Shown here piece after piece: positions 20,335 to 32,900 of a DNA stretch of 64,000 nucleotides. The stretch comes from Macrophomina tecta. Lineage: Eukaryota; Ascomycota; Dothideomycetes; Botryosphaeriales; Botryosphaeriaceae. Position 1 is the stretch's first letter. Every line of letters begins with the position of its first letter. Location: positions 1,121,501-1,185,500 of the forward strand of contig JAKSGN010000037.1 of assembly GCA_024180945.1 (NCBI GenBank). The letters run 5' to 3'. A program made the position numbers and the translations under genes. The notes under the pieces were generated by a model. It was given only the letters and a program-made list of their open reading frames with translations. It was not told the DNA's origin and made no database searches.

Positions 20335-20904
20335 ACGTACTTCACAAGTCGATCGTCCACACAAGTCGATCGTCCGGTCCTGCCAAGACACCTCCAACAC
20401 CAACACATGCCTATCGCCAATCAACGCAATGCCCCCAAAACAAGATCTTGAGGCTATTCATAAGGAAGGCCGCCTTGTCTTAGCTGTAGACGCGTACAGA
20501 AAAGGCCAGATCACGTCTATCAAGCGAGCTGCGGCCATTTATCGCGTGAACGCTGACACCCTCCGACGACGACTCAATGGCGCGCCCGCACGCGCTGATG
20601 CCACGAATCACAACCGTAACCTCGACGATAACGACGAAGCGACGTTAACGGAACATATTCTAGATCTTACTACTCGTGGTTACCCTCCTCGCAAGAAGAT
20701 AGTGGAGGACATAGCCAATATACTACTTACCCTTCGTAGTAAGAGGCCAGTAGGCAAAAATTGGGTGAATAACTACGTCGCGCGCACTCCAGAAGTACAG
20801 CTAGCACAGAGCAAGAAGTACGACTACCAGCGAGCAAAACAAGAGAATCCAAAAGTTATCCGAGAGCACTTTCGACTCCTTAAGAACGTGGCGAACAAGT
20901 TCGG
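20335..20904 (+). mobile_element. Fot1/pogo element, copy 5 (5' part only)
   Basis: It starts after TA at 20333-20334 with ACGTACTTCACAAGTCG. The iteron AAGTCGATCGTCC is at 20346-20358 and 20363-20375 (period 17). It is cut at TA 20905-20906, where copy 6 begins. Confidence 0.82.
20429..20904 (+). pseudogene. Fot1/pogo transposase, N-terminal part
   Basis: It begins MPPKQDLEAIHKEGRLVLAVDAYRK: a psq-type helix-turn-helix, then a CENP-B-like domain (LTEHILDLTTRGYPPRKK..GKNWVNNYVARTPEVQLAQSKKYDY). It breaks at NVANKFG, where copy 6 joins. The frame runs on into the terminal repeat of copy 6 and stops at 21023. No catalytic residues remain. Confidence 0.88.
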
Positions 20905-20906
20905 TA

Positions 20907-21198
20907 ACGTATCCCACAAGCGAGCGGACCACCCAAGCGAGCGGACCACCCCATCAACAAAACGCGTCACCTTGGCTTCTATCAACCATGCAACAACCAA
21001 ACCACGCGCGATCTCCCTTATATGAATCTCGTCTATTCTTAGCAAAGCAGGCTATCGATCAAGGCAAAATTTGGAGTAATCGGGGCGCTGCGGAAACGTA
21101 TCACGTCAATCGAATGACTCTTAAGCGACGACGCGACGGGACCCATTTACGACGCGATTGCACGCACAATTCGCGAAAGCTTACCGATCCCGAGGAAT
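20907..21198 (+). mobile_element. Fot1/pogo element, copy 6 (5' end only)
   Basis: After TA at 20905-20906 it begins ACGTATCCCACAAGCG. The iteron AAGCGAGCGGACC is at 20918-20930 and 20935-20947. A transposase start at 20988 (MQQPNHARSPLYESR) reads to RKLTDPEE and ends at the hAT boundary (21199). It is about 95% similar to copy 4 over this part by eye. Confidence 0.8.
20988..21198 (+). pseudogene. Fot1/pogo transposase N-terminal stub
   Basis: About 70 codons of helix-turn-helix region, MQQPNHARSPLYESRLFLA.. to TDPEE, then hAT sequence. It is a close sister of the transposase at 19033 and non-functional. Confidence 0.85.
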
Positions 21199-23923
21199 CA
21201 GACATCCCAATAATAAATAAATACATAATATTGACATATTCTTATGTATTCATTGGCAGATCCTAATATTATTATCGATTGCTAAGCTTATCAATAATTA
21301 TTAATATAAAACTGAAGCGCCATGCATGTCGTCGTTGCCGCCAGCAATATCCATGACCTTACCATCTACTGCCACGTAGACTTTGCGGACCAAGTCATTC
21401 TTCACCCAGTTGCTCAGGCATTGAAGCTTCTCGATAGTATCAGGCGAGAGCCGTGCCCTGTCCCAAGAAATTGTCCGCCTTGCGCAAGAGAATACCCGTT
21501 CCGGATCGTCGGACATCGCCGGCACACTTAGTATGTCAATGGCCAATTGGTGTAAACGTGGATACTCAATCCTCTGTTCTTCTCGACACCACCATTCAAG
21601 CGGTGTTTTGGTCGTCATAGGTCTTGGCGGAGAATTGACGAATTTTTCGAATTCATCCTCATCTCCGGGTTCATCCAAGACACTCATTGACTGCTTGATA
21701 CGCTCGTACGGTGTTACTTCCCGTCGTTCGTCGTTCAGCCGAGCCGCGGACTCCGACGGGAGTGGCCGGTCCTTGTACTTCGCCCAATGCTGCCGTGCAC
21801 CAGCAATAGCGGTCTGCCTCCATTCCTCTGCCCAGTGGCGGTCAAGGTACCTCCGGCGCTTTTCTGGATGGAGCAATAATGCCGTGGCATATATTGGGTT
21901 TCTGTCACTCTCTTCATAATACTTCGAGAGAACCCACCAACCCATGTGAATGGAATGAACCATACGCGCGTTGCTGGCGTATTTGCCCTGCTTTAACATC
22001 AGTCCAGGTCTGGTAATCGATCGAGCCGTCCATGGCTTACCTTGGCATTCTCAAACTGCATGAAAAGAATATCCATATTCTCTAGCACCTGATCTATTGA
22101 TGCCCACTCCATTTGCTGCTCCAAGGTCGCTTGGTAAAACGGCTGCAAGAACTCGTGAGTCATTTTGAGTACTTGCCAATCATCATGTGTGAGGATGTCG
22201 TCTTCCAGCTCGTTGTGGTATTGGTTGAGGAATATTGACAATGGACCCTCTTGGCTGATAGCCGCATCAAGCAACTTGAACCATGAGTTCCAACGGGTGA
22301 TATTTTCAATTCCAAGCGCCTTTTCTGCAATGTCATCCCATGCATCGTTGCGCACTGTGGAATTACGGATGAACACCGCAATGTTGTGGAGTTTACCCAT
22401 TGGGCCGATGCTCCGCCAGCCGGCAGTGTCATGGCGTTTCTTGCGCCTGTCGTGACTCTTGTGACAAGTGTTCGACTGAATTTGGTCGTGTAACGCGTCC
22501 GCAACTGTTACATCATTTACCTCGTGTTGCGCCTGCGCAATTGCGGCCTGCAGAGCGTCCTCACTAGTTGCAAAGAGAAAGGCTTGAAGGGACAAGTTAA
22601 TGATGTGGCCGGCACACCGCGTTCGAGAGGACACTGGGTCAAGTGTAAGGCCGTACTCTTGCGACAGCTCAACAGCAAGTTGGCGGAGACAGGTGTCATT
22701 CTTTGCGTCATTGTCCCCAGTGAAGTAGCCGATTCGGGGCGCTAAGTGGTACTGTCGGATAATCGTCATCAAGTGAGGTGCCATAGCCGTGCCGGCGTGA
22801 GAGCGGCGGAGGTTTGGTAGCCCTAGCAATGCTTTCCGAGGTTTGTAGGCCTCGTCAACCCATTGGGCGTGAACAGCGATATAGGCCTTCCGCTGAGGAG
22901 AAGACCATACGTCCATAGCAATGTGTACGAGGCTCCGGGCACGTTCTAGCCATTCCTTTACGGATTGTTGATGCGCATCGTAGGCCCTATCCAAGTCCGC
23001 CGCAACTGTGCTACCGGAATCAGTTAGGAACTCTTCAACGGCAGGGTTTATCGCGGCCAGAAGTGCCTGGTATTCCGGCCCGGTTACGAAGTTGAGCGGT
23101 AAATGTTTATGTGCGGATAGCAACATCTGTGCCTCTCGAAAGGCATCGACATTGATTACACTCCGTAGAGTGTTCATCTCATTCTCCCTGACTTGCTGCA
23201 GCCGCTTGCCGGTTGTTCTTGCGAAGGCATTTTCGATGGCTAGTTGGCGCCTGTTTTGAGATTTTGAATCCTCTCGAACAAGTATGTGATGAGCCTTCTC
23301 GAGATGATAGCGGGCGTTGCCAGATATGTGGGTTGACCAGGATGGATTGCGACAACGCGTGCAGTAGTGAAGTAATTTCCCGCTCATAGTACGTGGCTCG
23401 TCGCCTTGAGCTTCTCGAAAGTGATCCCATGTTGATGTGGCTCTCAGTTTCCGTCTCTTGACCGTATGCTGAGCTGACGATGCCTCGGGTTCTGACAGTG
23501 TGCTGGCAACTTGTGAGGCACTGTCAGAGGGTACCACGGAGGAAGAACTTGACGGGGCATTGGATTGGGGCAGTGAGGATATGTTGACGTCCATTGTCGT
23601 GTGTAGAGATATGTCGCTGATGTATTACGAACTGCGTACTTGCAACGTGACGGGTATGGCGAGGCAGCAGTTTCGGTTGCTAGGAGTTACAAACATTGGA
23701 GTTCACCTCCTATCTAGAGGCCTGATAAGCAGTAATATGCGTACAAGACTGCAATTTAATCTGAAACACTCTGGGGGAATTGGCGCTGGAAAATAGTGGG
23801 CCTATATTATTAATAGTTAACAATATATATTTATTGGCAGCGTCTATATTATTATCCTTATGGAAAAGCTTAACAATAAATATGCCCTTAATAATAAATA
23901 TATATTTATTACTGGGATGTCTG
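21199..23923 (-). mobile_element. hAT element (2.7 kb) at a rearranged junction
   Basis: The ends are inverted repeats starting CAGACATCCCA followed by RTAATAAATA (one mismatch in 21), at 21199 and, in reverse, at 23923. Inside is a minus-strand hAT transposase. hAT elements make 8-bp duplications, but the flanks differ (CGAGGAAT left, GCGGGAGG right). The left flank is pogo copy 6 and the right flank is the giant adhesin gene. Confidence 0.85.
21301..23594 (-). pseudogene. hAT transposase in two overlapping frames
   Basis: The first frame runs 23594-21999 (531 residues) and the second 21999-21301 (232 residues). Together they make about 760 residues, the usual hAT length. A BED-type zinc finger lies at residues about 50-105 (TWDHFR..YCTRC..GNARYHLEKAHH), followed by the RNase H-like core (IAMDVWSSPQRKAYIAVHAQWVDE, FTGDNDAKNDTC, CAGHIINLSLQAFL). 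The second frame has KYYEESDRNPIYATALLLHPEKR and the dimerisation block LAIDILSVPAMSDDPERVFS. The switch at about 21999 (..LPDLD then LKQGKYASN) is most simply a one-base frameshift. An intron is possible but no good sites are apparent. Confidence 0.85.
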
Positions 23924-26900
23924 GCGGGAGGGTGTACGTAACCGGTGATCTCGTAGCTTCAATTCCAGATGTCACAGTAACGACGTTCTGTTGTGCCCCA
24001 GCCGTAGCGGGTACTTGAACAAGCACAGTAGCCGTGTCGCCGCTGATGGTCGGCGTAAAGGTCATTGATGAGGCAACCGTGATGCCTACGGCTGTGGAGG
24101 TGATGGTAACTGTCGGTGTGGCGCCGAAAGTGAGGAATGGCGTGACACTACCGGTTTGAGATTGAGTTGTGGAGGAAAAGCGGGTCTGTAGGTTTGTGCG
24201 CGGGATCTGGATGATAACGGTGCCGAGAGACAGAGATCCGATGGGGAATATTGTCGTAGTGGTCGGGGCGGTCAGGATATTGGATCCGATGTATTCCTCC
24301 GTGGTGGTGATGAAGGGCGCCATGGTTGTCGGTGTTTGAACAATGATGGTGAGAATTTGAGCCCCGGTCGGGTCTGGGATTTCGGTCGTGGTTTGAACGG
24401 ACAAGCCTTCATAACCGATTGTGTATGTCACGGTGGAGGCGAGCAGGAAGAAGCCTGGAGTCTGAACTAAAACCGTCATGACTGATACACTTCCAGTCGG
24501 GGAGAGTGTTGTGGTCGTAGGAGTGATTCCAGCATATGCTGAAGTCACCGTCGTAACTGGTAAGAGGGGTTTAGAAGAAGGTACAATACCGGTAGGGGTC
24601 TCAATGAGGACTGTAGTATTTTCACCAGAGCTGAAAACTGGCAGTGTAACGGTAGTGATAACACTTCCACCATACCCAGTCGTGATAGTCGTGGTTCCAG
24701 GTGCTCCAGCAGTGGGCCCGCCAGAAGCTGGAAGTGTAGAAGCCAAACCACCAGAAAAAGACGCAAAAGGAATTGATAGATAAGTAGGAAGTCCAATATA
24801 CACTGTGGTAACGCCATCTAGCCCAGGTGGCATTGTGACAGTAGTAGCTTGGCTAAAGAGAGGGTCCACGCTTGTTACAGTCGTAATTCCGGGGACTAAA
24901 GACGTTGTAGGGCTAGCACTGGGAACCTCCACAAGAATTATGGTGGGTTGATTGGGCAGCGTCGGTAGGATGGTCATTGTAGTTATAACGCTGCCATCAT
25001 ATATGCTTGTTACAGTCCTGATCCCTTGTGTAGGGTTACCAGGACTCGATAAAGCGGATGTAGGAACTTCTGCAAAAATAGTAGTCACTTGTCCAGGTAC
25101 TGTCGGCATAATCGTTGTGGTAGTGGTAAAGCTGCCTCCGTAGACCGAAGTTGCAGTACTGATGCCGCTAGGATTCGGGCCTGCTGAAGAATAAATGAAA
25201 GAGGTAGGCACTACTATGAGAATGGTAGTAATCTGTCCAAGCAAGGACGGCAGGATTGTTCTTGTGGTGGTAAATGAGCCCTCGTATTCTGAAGTAACGG
25301 TGGTAACTCCAGCGATCGGGATAGCGGAAGGACTGGAAACGCTAAATGCAGTTGGAACACCTGACGTGGCCAGAGTACTGGAAGGCGTTGGCTGAATTGA
25401 AGTGGTTATCACAGGTGCAGGAACCTCCACGAGGACGGTGGTGATATCTCCGGGCAAGGATGGCTGGATGGTCGTGGTTGAAGTGACGGTATCTCCATAG
25501 ACTAAAGTGACTGTCGTGATTCCAGACGCCGGGGACGGTTTCACGCTAGAGCCGAAAGGCGTTTGCACAAAGACAGTGAAGAGGCCACCAATCGCTGACG
25601 GCGAAAGCGTGGAAGTAACAGTAAGACTCCCTGGATAGCCCGAAGTGATTGTGGTAAGGCTAATACCCGCGAGGGATGACGGAGTGTATAGCCGCGTCTC
25701 AACGAGGACGGTTGTAATCTGGCCAGTCAAAGTCGGCTGGATGGTCGTGGTTGCGATTGCACTCCCGGTGTATCCGGATGTTATGGTTGTGATTCCAGGT
25801 CGGCCAGAACTTGTAGGAGCCCCTGACGCTAGGTTGGTGTTGGGGCGTTGCACGAGAACCGTAGTGACACCTCCGGGGGTTGTGGGGAAGTTTGTGGTTG
25901 TGAGTGGAGCCGTTAGGATACTTGCGCCGGTGTAATCAACTGTTTCTGTAACGATACCAGCCGTGATTCCAGGTTGGCCAGAACTTGTACGAGCCCCTGA
26001 CGCTAGGTTGGTGTTGGGGCGTTGCACGAGAACCGTAATGATACCTCCGGGGGTTGTGGGGAAAATTGTGGTTGTGAGTGGAGCCGTTAGGATACTTGCG
26101 CCAGTGTAATCAACTGTTTCTGTAACAATGCCAGCCGCTGACGCTGGTAGTGTGGCTGGGGAAATCAAAGGCACGTTGGCGATAATAACCGTAGTAACAC
26201 CTCCGGGCAGGGCCGAAAGGGTTTGCGTGAACGGGGTCAGGCCGGAGTAGGTTGTAAAAACTGTCGTAACTCCGGGGACAGGCGCTGATAACGCGGCAGA
26301 GTATGGGGTCTCGACCAGAACTGTAGTTTTATCTCCGGGCAATGAAGGGATTAGAGTCGTTGTTGTCGGAACGACACCATCATATCCAGATGTGATAGTT
26401 GTGATCGCTTCTTCAGGAAAGTTGGACGACGAAGAACTTTGAGAAGCCTGCGACGGGCCTTGAGAAGACGTAGCGCTGGAAGCTAAGGCAACTTGCGGAA
26501 ACTGAACAAGGACGGTTATTGTGCCATCACCAGTGCTGGGCACGATCGTCGTCGTGAGGGGGCCCGTGATCGACTGTGTTCCGGTGTAGAGGGTGGAGAT
26601 AGTGGTCGTTCCTTGAGTCGGAAATTGCAAACTAGAGACCGAAGCACTACCCGGGACTCCAACAAGAACAGTGGTGGTACCTCCTAGAGATGTTGGCTGA
26701 ATGGTAGTGGTAATAGGCCCTGTTATGGGAGCGATACCGGAGTAAGGAACAGTCACTGTTGTAATGCCAGTGTCAAGAACCGGACCGCTGGCGCCTTGAG
26801 GTGTTTGAATGACGACGGTAATAATACCTCCTGGAGTAGTTGGCGTTATTGTCGATGTAACAGGAGTGGTAATTGAGGTAGCTCCCGAGTATGGGATTGA

Positions 26901-29900
26901 AATAGTAGTGATGCCTAGATTGGGAACAGGCGTACCGCTGACTGCAGGAGTTTGGACCACCACTGTAGTGATACCTCCAGAAGTGCTTGGCGTGATCGTA
27001 CCAGTGATAGGCTGTGTGATCGGAGTGACGCCACTGTACGGCACAGTAATCGTTGTAAGGCCTATGTCCGGAGTTGGACTGAGCGTAACAGTAGCCAGTG
27101 CACCCTTTGGATATTGCACAAGCACCGTCGTGATTGATCCAGGGGCGGTTGGCTGGATAGTGGTTGTAAGCGGCGCTGTAATTGATTCTGTCCCAGCGTA
27201 CTCTGTTGAAATAGTTGTGAGACTGAGAACGGGAATTGAGGCTGCAGGAGAGGGGCTGCTGAATGGAGTGTAGATATAAACGGTCATGAGTCCATCAGAA
27301 GTTCCGAAATACGTCTGTGTATATGGTGTCGGTTGCAGCCATTCGCTATAAATGGTCGTAATGACTACTGCAGGTGCTCCAGACGGGATAGCGTTGAAGG
27401 GTATCCCAACAAGCACGGTTGTGATTTCTCCAGAGAGCGATGGTTGAATTGTAGTTGTAGTGGGGAGGTAACCCGAGTATCTTGAAGTGATGGTCGTAAT
27501 TCCACCAGTTGCAGGAATAGACTGTGTGACGGAGAATGTGGTACCAACGACGAAAATCGAGCCACTTGGCAGCACAGACCCAGTCGAGGAAGGCCCAGGT
27601 ATAGGGGCACCAGTGCGAGGTACGTCCACAAATACAGTCGTCGTGCCCCCAGAACTGATCGGCAGGACCGTATACGTTGTGCTCACAGAGCCATCGTACG
27701 GCTGCGTCACAGTGACAAGGCCAGGAGCACCCGAAATAGGGAGCCCTGTGGGCGTGTACACGACGGCTGTGCTGAGCTCGCCCGAGATGGCAGGGTCAAA
27801 TGTCGTCGTGTAGACGGCGCTTCCTGCATAGCCGGAGGTCAGAGTGGTAATGCCAGTCAGCGCGGTGGCAGGGACTTGGACTAGGACTGTAGTGGCTTCT
27901 CCCGATGCGCTTGGCGGTAGGGTTACCGTAGTGGTGACGGACCCAGAATATCCACTGGTTATAGTGGTCATTCCGCCAATTAAAGAAGCAGAGGCGCTGA
28001 GGCCAGCTGTATTTGAACCATAAGGAGTCTGGATTAGAACCGTAGGAAGCTCTCCGAGCAGAGACGGCATGACCGTAGTTGTAATTGTAACAAGACCGCT
28101 ATAGCCGGAGGTTACCGTCCTGATGCCAGTGGCTCCAGGCGTCGCTCCGGTCTGTGAGGCTCCAAATGGAGTAGACTCAGGTGAAGAAATCGATAGACTA
28201 GGGCTTCCTGACATGGACACAGTAGGTGTTCCGATAAGCACGGTTGTAACATCGCCTGGAAGAGATGGGGGAATTGTCATGGTTATAACGCTCAGACCGG
28301 AGTAGCCGCTTGTGATTGTGGTAATACCTACGCCATTGAGCGTTGATCCAGAGCTCTCCGGACCAGTAAATAGAGCAGAGGTTGCCCCGGTTGCCGGAAG
28401 GCCAAATAGAGTAGGCGTTTCGACAAGCACAGTAGTATCTCCACCAGGATATAAGGGAAAGATTGTTGATGTCTGGGCTATTAGGCCACTGTAGCCTCTT
28501 GTGATTGTGGTGATGCCGTAACCAGCAGGGATTGATTGACTAGATGGTTGAGAATTGCCGTAGCTTAACGAACTGCTTGGTGGCTGGGAAACTCCCGACG
28601 CAGGATCGAGGACAACAACAGTAGTGAGGCCGCCTGGAGTCAGAGGCAGCTGCGTAATGGTTGACCTGGCAGTAAGAGTGGTGACAGGGACGGTTGTCGT
28701 GGTTATGCTAGGAGCACCGGAAGCAAGCGTAGTTAGTTGTCCAGCTGCGTTAGTTGGAATATTTATGATTACATAAGTAATGGCAGAGCTAGAATAGGAG
28801 TTGACCGAGGTTATCGAGGTCAAGGTAGAAGTGTAAGCACTGACGCCGGACGTTCGTGTAGAGGTATGTAGAACTTCAACAGGTAGTGACACCAACGGAG
28901 TCTCAACCAAGACAGTTGTGATGCCCCCAGGCGTAGTTGGCAAGATTGTAGTCGTGGTGAAAAGACTTCCTGTATAGCCAATGGTAGCAGTGGTAATTCC
29001 AGTGGCTGGCATTGGCGATCCTGAGATCCCTGAACCGATAGTAGGACTGCTCGGGCTTACCACAGAAGGACTCTGACCAGCGGTCGGCGTCTCGACAAGC
29101 AATGTTCCAGGCTCACCAGAGGCAGTCGGCAACAACGTCAAAGTAGTTAATATTGAACCATCGTAGCCGACAGTGAGAGCAGCCGAGGCAATTGGACCGG
29201 TGAAAGCGGTGGGCAACGGAAGCAGCACCAGGATCCTAGGGACGCCAACGATAGTGGGAGTCACAGTCAACGGAATCGTACCAACATAGTATTGTTGCGA
29301 GGAGATAGACGGTTCAACAGTTGAAGTCGCGGAATTGGAGAAGGACTGCAGCGTTATTCCTGCTGGAATGCTGGTTTCAAAAGGTGTCTCGACGAGTACA
29401 GTGACGACACCGTTGTCCCCTAAGGGGTTAGTCACAGTTGTGATAACTGATCCGGTATAGCCGCTGGTCATGGTTGTGGTGAGTATCGTGACTTCTATAG
29501 AGCGCGAGGAATCAGCTGCTGTCGCAACAAGCGAGAAGAAGCCAGACGCGCCGGATGTAGAGCCACCGGAAGTAGGTAAACCAGGAGTAGGTATACCAGG
29601 AGCAGCTGGGCCCGTCTCAGGCGTTTGGACAATGATAGTCTCGATTCCTTCAGGTCCCACAGGGAGAGTGGTGGTTATGATATGTGTGCCATTGTAACCA
29701 GAAGTGATGGTTGTCTCCACAGTCGCCGAAGGATTTGAAGTGCCAGGAATTTGAAAGAATGGAGTTTCTATCAGAACAGCTTGTACGCCGTCGGAGCCAG
29801 CCGGAAAAGTCGTGGTTATTGGAAGAATGCCACTATATGCAATCGTGATTGAGGTGGTCCGAAGAGGCGAGACTGACGATGCACCAGACAGAGTACCAGA

Positions 29901-32900
29901 TAAGACACCTGAAAAAGAAGCACCGGGCGCGAATGGCATCTCAACAAGAACAGTCTCAATTCCGTTTGTTCCGATCGGAAGTGTAGTAGTCTGAACACTG
30001 ACGCCACTGTATCCACGGGCCGTAGTTATCGTGGACACAGGAGTGAAGCCGGGAGGCGTGTTGATGACAACTGTGACGACGCCATCAGGCCCGACAGGTA
30101 GAGTTGTGACGGAGATCGCAGAGCCAATATAACCGCTGGTAACTGTGGCAGTTGATAGAGGTAGAGTCGTAGTGGGCGACATGGGACTGCTAGGCTGGCC
30201 TAATGGACCTGTACTGGGGGCTCCAGTTGATATAGCGTTCTGAATATACGGCGTTGAAACAATCACAGACACCACACCGTCCGGCCCGGCCAGCAGAGTG
30301 GTCGTTACCGCCACCGTTCCACTGAATGGTAGCGTCAAGTACGTGGTCGACATTTGGTTAACGTTCGGCGCGGCCGATGCGGGTTCGCTAACCACCACCG
30401 AAGCAAGCCCATCAGTACCAGGGCTTAGGGTCGTAGTTATGGGGACAAGTCCGGAATACGGAACAGTCACAGTGGTGATGGGAGAGATGGCGGGGTGCGA
30501 GGAGAGAGGAAGGCCGCTGATTGCAGGGGTTTGGATGACAACGGTGGCGACACCGTTAGAGCCACCAGGTTCAGTGTGAGTTGTAGCTATAGAACCGGTA
30601 TAGCCAAGAGTAATAGTAGTCAAGGATGTCACTAAGGCCGAAGGCCTACTACCGGTGCTAGGAGTTTCGACCACTACGGTGACAACGCCATCGGCTCCAA
30701 CAGGTGCAGTACGGATGGTGGTGGCCATGCCACTATAGCCAATGGTAACCGTGGTGAAGGACGTGGCAGATTGGATAGGCGTGCCAGGGCTGGAGTAGCC
30801 TGTGGAGAGGGGAAGGCCGCCAGGATACACACCGCCTGGATTCGAAGAACTGGACAGAAATGTCGATGCACTAGAAACCTGTGATCCACGAGTAGTCTCG
30901 CTGGCACCTTCAAGGATTGATGAGATGGCGGAGGAAGCACTGCTCAGTCCTGCACCGTTGAGGGTGAATGCTGTGGCCAGAGTGGAGCTGAGAACTGTGG
31001 GCTGCTCGGAGCTGATACCAATCGGTGCCTCGAGAATAATTGTCCCCAAACCACCCGAGACTGTTGGTAATAGCGTGAGTGTCTTGGTAGTGCTGCCGGA
31101 GTAGCCAGCAGTCAATGTGATCAAGAGATCGGTATTGAAGCTAAACGACGCACCCGTATACGGGTCTAGCCTCAAAGCCGTAGGAGCACCAGCAATGCCA
31201 GCAGACACGGTAATGACATCAGCGGTTGTATCGCCGATATATGTTCCTGACGCTGTAGCCGTAGGAAGTAGTGCGATTGTAACGGATGTGTTCGGTGTCT
31301 CGATCAGGTAGGTTGCGAGGGACCCACCGCCGGTAGGGAGTAGTGTAAGCGTCTTGACAGTGAGACCGGGGTAACCTGCCGTCAAAGTAGTTAATGGATC
31401 AATAGCGTAGGTCATGAGCCCAATTGTCGGGGCGATCGTTAACGCAGTAAGCGGAGCACCAAAGCCAGTTGAAGCCGTTAGGGTGGCCAAAGTGCTGTCT
31501 CCCAGATATGATCTGGAGGCGGCAATGGCCGGTACAGGCACAGTAGTAACTAATGCTTCTGAGCTCAACACAGTGGAGCCAGACACAGTTGCCATACCAA
31601 TCGACAAACTCGCAGCAGACGAACCAGAGTTCGGCATTGTAGCCGCTGGGATACCAATAAGAAGCGTGCCAAATGTCTCACCAGCAGCGGGGAGCAGCGT
31701 CAAGGTCTTCGTGCTTAAACCCGGGTAAACAGCCGTCAACGTCGTCACTGGATCAATCGGTCCAGTAAAGGTAGCTGAGGCAGGCCTGATGATAAAGACT
31801 GCAGGCAGACCTGTACCGCTTACTATGGGCGTGATCGTTGCAACTGTGCTGTCGCCCTGGTACTGACGTTCGGCAATGGTTGAAGGAGCATAAGCAGGCG
31901 ACGAGAGCGAAGCCGTGGGTGCGGTGCTGATAAACGGCGCGCTGCCGGTGACCGGGAGCTCGATGAGGTAGGTGGCGACAGTATCAGCGCCAGTGGGTAG
32001 GAGAAGGAGTGTTTTGGTCGTGGTGCCCGGGTAGTAAACTGTCATAGTGTGGAGCGGATCGACCAAACCGCCATAAGAAGAGATGGTGGCGGGCGTGATG
32101 GTGTATACAGAAGGAGCACCGCCGCTTCCGATTAGGGCGGTGAGAGTAGCCACTGTCGAATCGCCGATATAAGGACGAGCACTCCCGGTAGTAACGGAGG
32201 GGTTGAGAGTGGGAGCGGCAGTGATGCCGGAAGAAGAGGTCGTAGATGCGCCAGTACCAGTAAGCACAGCGGGTGTGCCACTTGCTACAGCAGTAGGCGT
32301 CTCGACCACATAGGTACCCATTTGGCCAGAGGCATCCGGAATAATAGTCAGGGTCGAAGTACTGATGCCAGAGTAGCCAATGGTAATGGTGATCAGCGGA
32401 TCGATGGGTCCTGAGTACGCCTCAGATGCCGGAATAAGGGTCATAACTGTCGTGTCTCCAGAAATCGCCACAGGCACCGTAATGGTTGCTGTGCCGCTGA
32501 TATACGACCGCGAGATACCACTCGGCAGGAGTACAGGAATAAATGTGCTTAATGCTGTCGGCGTCTCAACAACAATTGTACCAACGTTACCAGGGGCAGT
32601 CGGCACAATAGTAAGTATAGAGGTCGTACTTCCGTTATAACCAATGCTGAAAGTCGTAAACGGATCAACATCACCTATGTATAAAGTTGTTGTTGGGACT
32701 AAAGTAATAAAGCCCGTGCTACCGCTCAGTGTAATTGGAATCGTGAGAGTGGTCGTGCCGCTGACATACGGCAGTGAAATGCCTTCAGGAAGAGAAGCAG
32801 TAGCAGGATAGGCCGTAGGGCCGGATACAAATTGACTGATAATTGAGCCTGGGGCTAGCGAAACAGAAGCTCTGGCAGATCCCGGAAAGCCTCCCGCTGG

